A stretch of DNA of 49,592 nucleotides from assembly GCA_013215825.1 (NCBI GenBank), contig JABSQN010000009.1, positions 1 through 49,592 on the forward strand. The letters are read 5' to 3'. Origin of the DNA: Piscirickettsiaceae bacterium (GTDB lineage: Bacteria > Pseudomonadota > Gammaproteobacteria > Nitrosococcales > Methylophagaceae). The notes under the pieces are model-generated. The model ran no database searches. It was not told the origin of the DNA and saw only the letters and a program-made list of their open reading frames with translations. The position numbers and the translations under genes are program-made. Shown here piece after piece: positions 42,432 through 49,592 of this stretch (positions are counted from its first letter, which is position 1; each line of letters opens with the position of its first letter).

Positions 42432-44098
42432 ATCTTGCCTCCAGCATGTAATGGCTGCACGGTTATGCTGCCTCGTCCATCATCGACAATTTCATCGGCA
42501 CTGATTTTGAAGTTGCCCATTTTTTGGGTATGATATTTATCAAAATACGGTTTCAATGTTTTCTCAATGCTATTGTCATATTCCGGTCTAACCACATGTG
42601 TTGTACCCCATGTGACTTCAACAATCTCACCATCTTTCACCACCATAGTGCCATCTTTAAAGACATAATCTGGTTTGCTGAACATTTTTTCGCGATCGGT
42701 TTCATTATCGGTGTAAACAGTGATATCTGCCGCTGTTCCTACACCTAAACTACCTCGATCAGCAAGACCCACTAATTTAGCCGCGCCTGCACGAGTCATA
42801 ATCGCTATTTCATACAATGAATATTCACGATCTAATGAACCCAAATGACTGGCTTTTTGCGCCTCTGGATGTAGCGTTGATAAAATATCATTACGGAACG
42901 TTTTATCCATTAACAAACGAATCAAATGTGGATAACTGGTAAACGGTGCACCATTTGGGTGATCCGTTGTTAAGAATACACGCCAAGGATCATCAATCAT
43001 TAAGAAGGTTTCTAAACCAATCATCCATTGCAATGCGTTGACATAACTTTGATCTTTATATTTGAATGGCAACACACCACAACCGGCATCACATTCAATA
43101 TCCATAATCACCCATTTATTTGGACTAGCATGAGGATGAGCAGCATGTTGACGCATATTATCACCTGATGCGGTCACGGTTTGACCAAACAAAATCTGAC
43201 CGACATCGGCAGTGATATTTTTGTGTTTATTAATTACTTCAGCAATTTGAGCAGAACCCGATGAGAACTTAAAATCACCTTCTGTGCCATAACTATGGAA
43301 CTGAATATGGGTCATATGCATTGGCAAACCATTGATACCTTCCATCGTATCAATCGTCATTTCTAAATTACCTGCCACGCCCAAATTACAGCCGTGAACA
43401 TGTAAAGGATGTGGCACACCTAACTCTTTTACTGCCGTTGCCAATCGCATCAAAATATCACGCGGTGTTACCCCGTAAAACTTATTCTTTTCATCTAAAT
43501 CAAGCTTGCGTTGATTAAATTTGAACGCGTTAATTCCGCCTGGATTAACCACTTTCACACCAATGGCATGACTATGATTCATTGTCCATGCCACATAGTT
43601 ATTGATCGCTTCTTGATCACCGTTGGATGCCATCATACGAAGTAAGAAGTCATCACTTCCCAACATCACATAACCACCTTTATCGATGATTGGCGTATCG
43701 CCCATTTCCATATGTGCTTGGCGTGCATTAATTGGCAATATTGCTGGCTCGAAGCCAGCGGTATAGCCCATTTCAGCATAACGATAACCGGCCGTTAATG
43801 TGCTCGGTGCAGCATGACCACAACCCGATCTCATCAACTCAGTTCGTGCCACCACATCGGCTGCATGATCTTCTGGCAACATAGTACGGGCAATATTAAC
43901 CTTACCGCCACCAATATGAGTATGCATATCTATCGCACCGGCCATAACGACTTTACCGCGTAAATCAAACTCTTTATCTACGCGCTCATCTTTAGGTTTA
44001 GCAATAATACGTCCATCTCGAATATAGATATCTTTAACTTCGTTATTGATACTATTGGCTGGATCGTAAACTCTACCGCCAGTTAATTTTGTTAACAT
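42428..44098 (-). CDS. fhcA: Formylmethanofuran dehydrogenase subunit A
   Basis: The amidohydrolase subunit that hydrolyses formylmethanofuran to formate. The metal-binding HTH is in AIDMHTHIGGGK, and further ligands lie in HPLHVHGCNLG and TDHPNGAPF. The product has about 556 residues from ATG 44098. AGGAG lies 12 bases before this ATG; a TTG at 44110 directly follows it and would add four residues. A palindromic element occupies the gap between fhcB and fhcA. It overlaps ftr by 4 bases. Confidence 0.96.
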   Translation of the reverse strand: MLTKLTGGRVYDPANSINNEVKDIYIRDGRIIAKPKDERVDKEFDLRGKVVMAGAIDMHTHIGGGKVNIARTMLPEDHAADVVARTELMRSGCGHAAPSTLTAGYRYAEMGYTAGFEPAILPINARQAHMEMGDTPIIDKGGYVMLGSDDFLLRMMASNGDQEAINNYVAWTMNHSHAIGVKVVNPGGINAFKFNQRKLDLDEKNKFYGVTPRDILMRLATAVKELGVPHPLHVHGCNLGVAGNLEMTIDTMEGINGLPMHMTHIQFHSYGTEGDFKFSSGSAQIAEVINKHKNITADVGQILFGQTVTASGDNMRQHAAHPHASPNKWVIMDIECDAGCGVLPFKYKDQSYVNALQWMIGLETFLMIDDPWRVFLTTDHPNGAPFTSYPHLIRLLMDKTFRNDILSTLHPEAQKASHLGSLDREYSLYEIAIMTRAGAAKLVGLADRGSLGVGTAADITVYTDNETDREKMFSKPDYVFKDGTMVVKDGEIVEVTWGTTHVVRPEYDNSIEKTLKPYFDKYHTQKMGNFKISADEIVDDGRGSITVQPLHAGGKI

Positions 44099-44189
44099 TT
44101 TTCTATTCAACTCCTATTAAATTAGGATTTTTATTTGATTTCATAACAGTTTGCTTTCTAAAAAACAAAGTCTGTACATATACTTTTTT

Positions 44190-44253
44190 CGTCATTCTCG
44201 CCCTGCGGGAACCCATGGATAGTGGATCTAGCCACCATCACGGGGATGACAGG
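44190..44253. repeat. Palindromic dispersed element, copy 4 (inside the fhc operon)
   Basis: It begins CGTCATTCTCGCCCTGCGGG and ends CACGGGGATGACAGG; the outer bases are inverted copies. It sits in the 154-base gap between fhcB and fhcA, where the remaining operon junctions overlap. Same family as the copies at 10383, 28054 and 32436. Confidence 0.8.
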
Positions 44254-44264
44254 ATATTAGAATA

Positions 44265-45539
44265 TCATAAAGCTTCTTCAACAGCAGACAGCACATCAAA
44301 TGTGCTTGGCAAGCCACTGTCACGTAATTTTCGTAATGGCACAGACACCACGCCATCAGTCCGGAATGCTCGACCAACATGATCAATACCCGGTGTGCCA
44401 ACAGGAATAAATACGTCCGGCTCTTGCTCAAAAGTCATGCCAGATCGTCCTAATACAATAGTTTTAGCCTTCGACTTTGGTGGTGTTCTATCAATATCAA
44501 AACTTGAAACCCAGATCAACACATCAACTTCATCATTGTCTAGCATTCGATTTGTATCTGACAAATATGGGTCATAATCAGGATAACCACGACTAAAGTT
44601 GGTTCGCATTGGGAATCCAGACTGCCAAGCAGACACCTGATTCACCGTTACACCGCCATCCTTACCGCCTAAAGGCAGGCCGTTTGATCGTGTTTTATCG
44701 TTCAACTCTTTGATCATTTCACACATGGTTTGAACGGTTGCTTCAGCATGATCAAAATCTAAATTCCCCGCCGACCAAGTAACAACAGAATATTTTGCAT
44801 CTTTTAATTGTTGGGCCAAAGTGGCTAAATCACTGACCGCAATGCCGCCCACTGTTTCAGCTTGAATGCCTTTGCCTTTTACTAACGCCCGAAGTACTGA
44901 CATCACCTCAGGTAAGTCAGCATCATCACACGCTAAAACCTGTGCTTTTTTACCTTTTGGTGAGGTTGATGCATCACCAGAAGGTGGCTTACCTAAATAA
45001 ACCACTTGGCGAGACTCAATATCTTGGCCAAACATGCTTTCTTTATTCCACACCATGCGTTCAAAAAAGCGTGGAAAAGTCACTTCTAAATCACTGCCGA
45101 CCACCACTAACAAATCAACACGGTTTCTCACCTCGGTTAATGTTGTCACCATCCAGCCGGTATCTTGCAAAACAAGGATATTCCGAAAGCCTGCTTCAGA
45201 GTCCATGTTATCAACGGTTGCACGACTTTTATCTGCCAACGCCATTGCACTGCGAGCACCATTCAAATCAGTTGCCAATCCAGCAATAACTGGCTGTTTG
45301 CTTTCACGTAATGTGTTCGCAATATATGTCACAGCGTCATCTAAAGAGACTTCTTTGCCGTTCACTCTTGGCGAGATATCTGTTATCGGAGTTTCAAAGC
45401 CTTTTTTAGTAACTGCATCGCCATTTTCAATAACGGTTACATTATTACCTTCAACCTTAATGGTTAAATCATCAGAGGCAATGCCACAAAATGGGCTGGG
45501 TACTTCTTGCCAAACTCCAGCTTCAGTCATTTCTGTCAT
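44265..45539 (-). CDS. fhcB: Formylmethanofuran dehydrogenase subunit B (redox-inactive bacterial type)
   Basis: The 424-residue homologue of the archaeal molybdenum/tungsten subunit. Archaeal enzymes start with a Cys-rich CPFCGxxCDD for an Fe-S cluster; here it is SPFCGIASDDL, with only C18 left. This agrees with the known loss of redox function in the bacterial complex, where FhcB is structural. A molybdopterin-type fold remains recognisable (VVGSDLEVTFPR, VVTWSAGNLDFD, ETVGG). It is first of the four fhc genes, 24 bases after the pterin dehydratase gene. Confidence 0.95.
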   Translation of the reverse strand: MTEMTEAGVWQEVPSPFCGIASDDLTIKVEGNNVTVIENGDAVTKKGFETPITDISPRVNGKEVSLDDAVTYIANTLRESKQPVIAGLATDLNGARSAMALADKSRATVDNMDSEAGFRNILVLQDTGWMVTTLTEVRNRVDLLVVVGSDLEVTFPRFFERMVWNKESMFGQDIESRQVVYLGKPPSGDASTSPKGKKAQVLACDDADLPEVMSVLRALVKGKGIQAETVGGIAVSDLATLAQQLKDAKYSVVTWSAGNLDFDHAEATVQTMCEMIKELNDKTRSNGLPLGGKDGGVTVNQVSAWQSGFPMRTNFSRGYPDYDPYLSDTNRMLDNDEVDVLIWVSSFDIDRTPPKSKAKTIVLGRSGMTFEQEPDVFIPVGTPGIDHVGRAFRTDGVVSVPLRKLRDSGLPSTFDVLSAVEEAL

Positions 45540-45563
45540 TTTGGTGTCCCTTATTTTCTTAAT

Positions 45564-45941
45564 TCAGTCGTACTTAATATATTTAAATCGTGGATCCGAC
45601 GGCGTACCTTCAAAAGGACTTCCGACTTCATCTGCTGGCTTCCACTGTATAACTTGTTCGATTTTTTTTGCTAATTCAAAGTCTTTATCGGTAATGCCTT
45701 TGGCACTATGTGTGGTTAATTTCACAATCACAAAGGCATAAGAAACGGTTAGATCAGGATGATGCCAAGCGGCTTCGGCTAAGTGACCAACGGTGTTAAC
45801 CACCATCAATGTACCTTTCCAGCTATTGGTTTTATATTTTCGTCTTATCCAGCCTTTTTCTAAATACCAATGTGGCAATTCCAAAGAAAGCTTTTCAATA
45901 ATATCTGCTTCTGAATACGTCTTTTCAGTAGAACTAGTCAT
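45564..45941 (-). CDS. Pterin-4a-carbinolamine dehydratase-like protein
   Basis: The 125-residue protein has the core PCD pattern: HHP at 60-62 (AAWHHPDLTVSYAFVIVKLTTHSAKGITDKDFELAKKI). It has a longer C-terminal tail (EVGSPFEGTPSDPRFKYIKYD) than the roughly 100-residue classical enzymes. I start at ATG 45941 because GGGGGAAG lies 5 bases upstream; the frame runs on to 46007 over the SPOR gene end. Its place at the head of fhcBADC suggests a role in methanopterin chemistry rather than phenylalanine hydroxylation, an inference. Confidence 0.88.
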   Translation of the reverse strand: MTSSTEKTYSEADIIEKLSLELPHWYLEKGWIRRKYKTNSWKGTLMVVNTVGHLAEAAWHHPDLTVSYAFVIVKLTTHSAKGITDKDFELAKKIEQVIQWKPADEVGSPFEGTPSDPRFKYIKYD

Positions 45942-45990
45942 AAACTTCCCCCTAATAATTAATCCTTGAGCATACTCTAATCTTAACGTG

Positions 45991-46542
45991 CTAACTATGT
46001 TTAGCACGCATTAATAATGAATCAATATCATTTTGTTTAAGATTTTTCTGCAAAGAATCTGCCTTATCCCGCCCAATAATAGGACCTATTTGAACCCGAT
46101 GCCATGTGTCTTTATTATCAATCGTGACTGTTTGTACTTTTGATTCAATACCTAAAAATGCCAATTTCGCCTTAAAAGCATCCGCATCTGATGATTTTTT
46201 AAACGATCCAACTTGCACCATATAACTTATTTTGTCGGCTTGTTTTGTCGGTGTTGCTTGCTGTTTTGGTGGCGAAGTAACAATCGGCTTTTGATTATTT
46301 TTTGGTTTATTAACCAGCACTTCCATTTCTGGCAACAAGGTATAAAAATCAAACGTGGGCTCAATCCCTTTGGATTTTATTTCAATTTTCTTATCCGTTC
46401 CACTACCACTATCAGCAGGCACATTGTCATTTAAATGAATTAAAAACATCACAAACGCGCCTGTAAGAATACCGACAAACAGTACTCCCCAAGGAAAAGA
46501 CTTCGGCTCTTGAGCCTGTCGCGTATTTCTTTTAGCCGCCAC
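45991..46542 (-). CDS. SPOR-domain membrane protein (FtsN-like)
   Basis: The 183-residue protein has a short basic cytoplasmic head, one membrane helix (about 18-38), a periplasmic linker, and a C-terminal SPOR domain (YMVQVGSFKKSSDADAFKAKL...WHRVQIGPIIGRDKADSLQKNL) that binds denuded septal peptidoglycan. It resembles FtsN-type division proteins. It starts at GTG directly after the argS stop (TAA GTG), the common argS-SPOR pair. Confidence 0.93.
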   Translation of the reverse strand: MAAKRNTRQAQEPKSFPWGVLFVGILTGAFVMFLIHLNDNVPADSGSGTDKKIEIKSKGIEPTFDFYTLLPEMEVLVNKPKNNQKPIVTSPPKQQATPTKQADKISYMVQVGSFKKSSDADAFKAKLAFLGIESKVQTVTIDNKDTWHRVQIGPIIGRDKADSLQKNLKQNDIDSLLMRAKHS

Positions 46543-48303
46543 TTACATTGTCTCCGGCGCTTCAACACCAATAATTTTCAAACCATTTTCAATGACTTGT
46601 TTCACTGCCATAATTAACGTTAAGCGAGCCTGACTTAATTCCACATCATCAACAATAAAATGATGTGCATTGTAATAAGCATGGAAATCCCGGGCTAAAT
46701 CCATCAAATAATGTGCCAAAATATGCGGTGTGTAATTGCTTGCCGCTGATAGCACAATTTCAGAATAACGAGATAAAGACGTTAATAAAGCCTGTTCATG
46801 ACTTTCACTTAAACGCGTTAAATTCTGTTCGCCTTGAGCTTGATCCCACGATAAACCACGATCTTTTAATTGCCTAAACACACTACAAACACGGGCATGG
46901 GCATATTGCACATAATAAACAGGATTATCATTGCTTTGCGATTTAGCTAACTCTAAATCAAAATCCATATGTTGATCAGCACCACGCAACACATAAAAGA
47001 AACGTGCGGCATCTTTGCCAATTTCTTCCTGTAGCTCTTTTAGGGTGACAAATTGACCACTTCGAGTCGACATTGCCACTTTTTCTGCACCGCGATACAA
47101 CACCGCAAATTGAACTAATAACACTTTTAAACGTTCGGAATCTTGCCCCATCGCAGTTAAAGACGCTTTAACCCGTGGAATATAACCATGATGATCACTA
47201 CCCCACACATCAATCACAGTATCAAAACCACGATCAAACTTATTCAAGTGATAGGCAATATCCGAAGCAAAATAGGTTGTTTGGCCATTATCCCGCACCA
47301 CAACACGATCTTTCTCATCACCATAATCGGTAGATTTAAACCACCACGCACCTTCGCGCTCAACAATATCACCCGATGCTTTCAACTGCTCAACAGCTTT
47401 ATCAACATCGCCAGATGCCATTAATGACCGCTCAGAAAACCATTCATCATACTCAGTACCAAAATCCTCAAGATCAGACTTAATACCAGCAATAATTGAA
47501 CGTAAACCTAAATCAAAAACAGTTCGATATCCATCATCACCCAATAAGGACTTGGCATTAACAATCAAACCATCAATATGCTGTTCTTTATCGCCACCAT
47601 CAGGTTCATCAGTCACTACATCAACAAACACATCGGTACTTGCTCGACGTAAATCCTCTCCACATTCAGTTTTCAATGAAGCGGCAATCTCTAAAACATA
47701 ATCGCCTTTATAACCATTACTTGGGAACGTAAATTGCTCACCACATGCCGCTAAATAACGTAACCAAACACTGGTAGCCAAAATATCCATCTGCCGACCA
47801 GCATCATTAACATAATATTCACGATGAACATCAAAGCCGACTTCTTGTAATAAACTACTAACAACCGAACCATATGCCGCGCCGCGACCATGTCCTACAT
47901 GCAAAGGGCCAGTAGGGTTAGCCGACACAAACTCAACTTGAACTCGCTTGCCTTTTCCTAAGTCACTACGACCAAATTGATCACCTGCCGCCAACACATC
48001 TTTCACGATTTGTTGCGCTGAATTAGCCGTTAAAGTGAAGTTAATAAAACCAGGGCCTGCGATATCCACTCGAGTAATAAAATCAACTTCCGGCAACGCT
48101 TCAACAATCTGTGTTGCAATCTGACGAGGGTTCATTTTGGCAGGACGAGCCAACATCATTGCGATATTACAGGCAAAATCACCGTGTGCTTTGTCTTTAG
48201 TGCGTTCAATTTGAATGTCTGGCAACGTCATTTCAGGGAGAGAGCCCTTAGAAACCAGATCAGATAACACCTGTTCAAGCACATTAATTAGCTTTGCTTT
48301 CAA
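46543..48303 (-). CDS. argS: Arginyl-tRNA synthetase
   Basis: A class I synthetase of 586 residues. It has the N-terminal additional domain, the HIGH-like HVGH in [20 protein letters not shown], the KMSK-like AMSTRSG, and the DALR anticodon-binding domain at the end. It leads into the SPOR gene with no gap. Confidence 0.98.
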   Translation of the reverse strand: MKAKLINVLEQVLSDLVSKGSLPEMTLPDIQIERTKDKAHGDFACNIAMMLARPAKMNPRQIATQIVEALPEVDFITRVDIAGPGFINFTLTANSAQQIVKDVLAAGDQFGRSDLGKGKRVQVEFVSANPTGPLHVGHGRGAAYGSVVSSLLQEVGFDVHREYYVNDAGRQMDILATSVWLRYLAACGEQFTFPSNGYKGDYVLEIAASLKTECGEDLRRASTDVFVDVVTDEPDGGDKEQHIDGLIVNAKSLLGDDGYRTVFDLGLRSIIAGIKSDLEDFGTEYDEWFSERSLMASGDVDKAVEQLKASGDIVEREGAWWFKSTDYGDEKDRVVVRDNGQTTYFASDIAYHLNKFDRGFDTVIDVWGSDHHGYIPRVKASLTAMGQDSERLKVLLVQFAVLYRGAEKVAMSTRSGQFVTLKELQEEIGKDAARFFYVLRGADQHMDFDLELAKSQSNDNPVYYVQYAHARVCSVFRQLKDRGLSWDQAQGEQNLTRLSESHEQALLTSLSRYSEIVLSAASNYTPHILAHYLMDLARDFHAYYNAHHFIVDDVELSQARLTLIMAVKQVIENGLKIIGVEAPETM

Positions 48304-48393
48304 TGTTGATAAACCTACAAAATAAATGAATTAATGTATTTTAACTGATCTAAACCTACGATACTTACGAAAAACTATTTTTCTGTTGAAAGC

Positions 48394-48753
48394 CTAAGCT
48401 AAAACACCAATCCAAATAAGCACAGCGATAGCAATTGCAATAAACACCGCCGTTGAACCCATCTCTTTAGCTCGACCAGATAACTCATGTATCTCATCAC
48501 CAATACGATCAACTACGGCTTCTATCGCCGAGTTTATTAGCTCAACAATCAAAACAAATAAAAGGCTACTAATTAAAATCGCTTTATCCGCCAGCGTGTC
48601 ACCAAAATATAAGGCGGCAGGCACCAGAAAAACACATAACCATAGCTCCTGACGAAAAGCAGCTTCATATTTATAAGCCGCCTTAAAACCTAGCCACGAA
48701 TAAGCCGCTGCATTAATAACTCTAGCGATCCCTGTTACACCTATTTTTGCCAT
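48394..48753 (-). CDS. dgkA: Diacylglycerol kinase (prokaryotic type)
   Basis: A small integral membrane kinase of 119 residues with three hydrophobic helices. It phosphorylates diacylglycerol released by membrane glycan synthesis. It closely follows E. coli DgkA: AAYSWLGFKAAYKYEAAFRQE, the catalytic ELINSAIEAVVDRIG, then EIHELSGRAKEMGSTAVFIA. Confidence 0.97.
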   Translation of the reverse strand: MAKIGVTGIARVINAAAYSWLGFKAAYKYEAAFRQELWLCVFLVPAALYFGDTLADKAILISSLLFVLIVELINSAIEAVVDRIGDEIHELSGRAKEMGSTAVFIAIAIAVLIWIGVLA

Positions 48754-48789
48754 TACCTTACCTCTATTTGGTTTGGATTATTATTTTAA

Positions 48790-49290
48790 TCAGTCAGCTT
48801 GCTTTGCCAAAAACTCACCCCATTCCGAAAGAAAGTCAGAACTGCTCCAGTTTTTAGACAAGCCCACTTGCGCCTTTATCTCAATTCCAAGCTCTTTACA
48901 TATTTCCCATTCAGGGATATTGCTTAAATCAGTGCGATCACCACCTTTGGTGAAAACATGTGGCCGCACACGCTTTAATGCCTCGCACACTGTGGCGTCA
49001 TTCTTAATTTCAAACGGGATGACATAATCAACATAACGTAAACAAGAAATAATTTGGCATCTGATCGCCAAATTCATAAACGGCTTGCCTTTCTTATTTT
49101 GCAGAAAATCATCGCCATTAACGATAACGACAAGGGTATCTCCAAACTGCTTCGACTCAATAATGCACGATGTATGGCCGGGATGAAGAGGATCAAAACC
49201 ACCAGACGTACACACAATTTTCCCAAGCTGATCTCTCAATTTATCAAACTGATCAAAGCTTACAATTTCTGCATAATTATTTTGATTCAT
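48790..49290 (-). CDS. Cytidylyltransferase-like nucleotidyltransferase (RfaE2-type)
   Basis: The 166-residue protein has the nucleotidyltransferase HxGH motif at 36-39 (TSGGFDPLHPGHTSCI), the VIVNGDDFLQNKKGKPFM segment and FTKGGDRTD. It resembles the adenylyltransferase half of heptose-activating HldE/RfaE and related sugar- or glycerol-phosphate transferases. The exact substrate cannot be told. It ends 36 bases upstream of dgkA. Confidence 0.88.
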   Translation of the reverse strand: MNQNNYAEIVSFDQFDKLRDQLGKIVCTSGGFDPLHPGHTSCIIESKQFGDTLVVIVNGDDFLQNKKGKPFMNLAIRCQIISCLRYVDYVIPFEIKNDATVCEALKRVRPHVFTKGGDRTDLSNIPEWEICKELGIEIKAQVGLSKNWSSSDFLSEWGEFLAKQAD

Positions 49291-49398
49291 AGCGATCTTA
49301 CATAAAAGATGGGTGAGAGAAATAATTCAAACTTAGGAAAAAGTAACATCTAATTTAATCAACAAATTAAAATCAATCGAGTCTGGCTCTTTTGATTC

Positions 49399-49592
49399 TT
49401 ATGTAACATTGGTACTATCGTCGTTTCTGAGTTCAGCAAATTTTGCTGCCATTGTGGGATTTTTTTTGGTTAATTTCTTAACGGTTAGGTCACCGGCTTT
49501 GTTGTTGGCAAGCCGGAGATTGTTTTCAGAACCAAGCAGCGCATCTTTCGTCTTCTGAAGATGGTCGATAGTTTTGTCGATCTCATGAATAG
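49399..49592 (-). CDS. C-terminal fragment, probably DUF2130 protein
   Basis: The frame is open at the window's right edge and ends with TAA at 49401-49399. The 64 visible codons read [20 protein letters not shown], then [17 protein letters not shown] and [11 protein letters not shown]. This is a helical, coiled-coil-like C terminus that I recognise from DUF2130 proteins, whose function is unknown. The assignment is from memory of the family's tail and should be confirmed on the full gene. Confidence 0.7.
   Translation of the reverse strand, partial: IHEIDKTIDHLQKTKDALLGSENNLRLANNKAGDLTVKKLTKKNPTMAAKFAELRNDDSTNVT

Overview
This is a chromosomal segment from a gammaproteobacterium that oxidises one-carbon compounds. 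It carries a complete formylmethanofuran-tetrahydromethanopterin module (fhcB, fhcA, ftr/fhcD, fhcC), the bacterial H4MPT formaldehyde-oxidation route of methylotrophs. Most other genes are closest in character to gammaproteobacterial housekeeping genes (dprA-smg-topA, def-fmt-rsmB, ntrYX-trkA, ruvX-pyrR-pyrB-pyrC', ycaO, selO, DgkA). The base composition looks AT-leaning. A Methylophaga-like or related methylotroph fits, but the genus is an inference.

Layout. Positions 1-81 hold the last codons of an outer-membrane barrel protein, separated by a shared terminator from hemE. Positions 1250-1530 are a gap filled with degenerate palindromic repeats. Then come gltD and gltB (leftward, with a good sigma70-type promoter) and the divergent purE-purK pair. 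A small lipoprotein gene follows, then a broken chalcone-isomerase-like gene with a palindromic element inside it. topA, smg, dprA and a LysM protein run leftward; dprA has a damaged 5' end. A periplasmic cytochrome c is followed by a terminator and then a long rightward run, def-fmt-rsmB-DUF4390-ntrY-ntrX-trkA-yqgE-ruvX-pyrR-pyrB-pyrC', in which most neighbours overlap or nearly touch. After it come a DUF3012 lipoprotein, a HAD hydrolase, tRNA-Asp, an alkaline-phosphatase-superfamily gene, ycaO, a membrane-anchored cytochrome c, a PhnA-family gene and a YaiI-family gene. From about 34.5 kb nearly everything runs leftward: a DEAD-box helicase, a YhiN-type flavoprotein, selO, two small conserved genes and fbp. 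Next are the fhc operon with a pterin dehydratase at its head, a SPOR protein, argS, dgkA, a nucleotidyltransferase, and the 3' end of what is probably a DUF2130 gene.

How the genes fit together. FhcBADC transfers the formyl group from formyl-H4MPT to methanofuran and hydrolyses it to formate, completing formaldehyde oxidation. Fbp belongs to gluconeogenesis and sugar-phosphate cycling, which methylotrophs need for assimilation. GltBD assimilates ammonia. PurEK and PyrB with its non-catalytic partner PyrC' make nucleotides. NtrY is an intact sensor kinase, but its partner NtrX has lost the residues needed to hydrolyse ATP and contact sigma-54.

No clear multi-gene defence island, prophage, integron or CRISPR array is visible. 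I found no convincing undescribed system. The most informative oddities are the degenerate NtrX, the eroded dprA start, the chalcone-isomerase-like pseudogene, a dispersed palindromic element (four copies here, one supplying the pyrC' stop codon and one inside the fhc operon), and two long near-perfect inverted repeats in intergenic regions.
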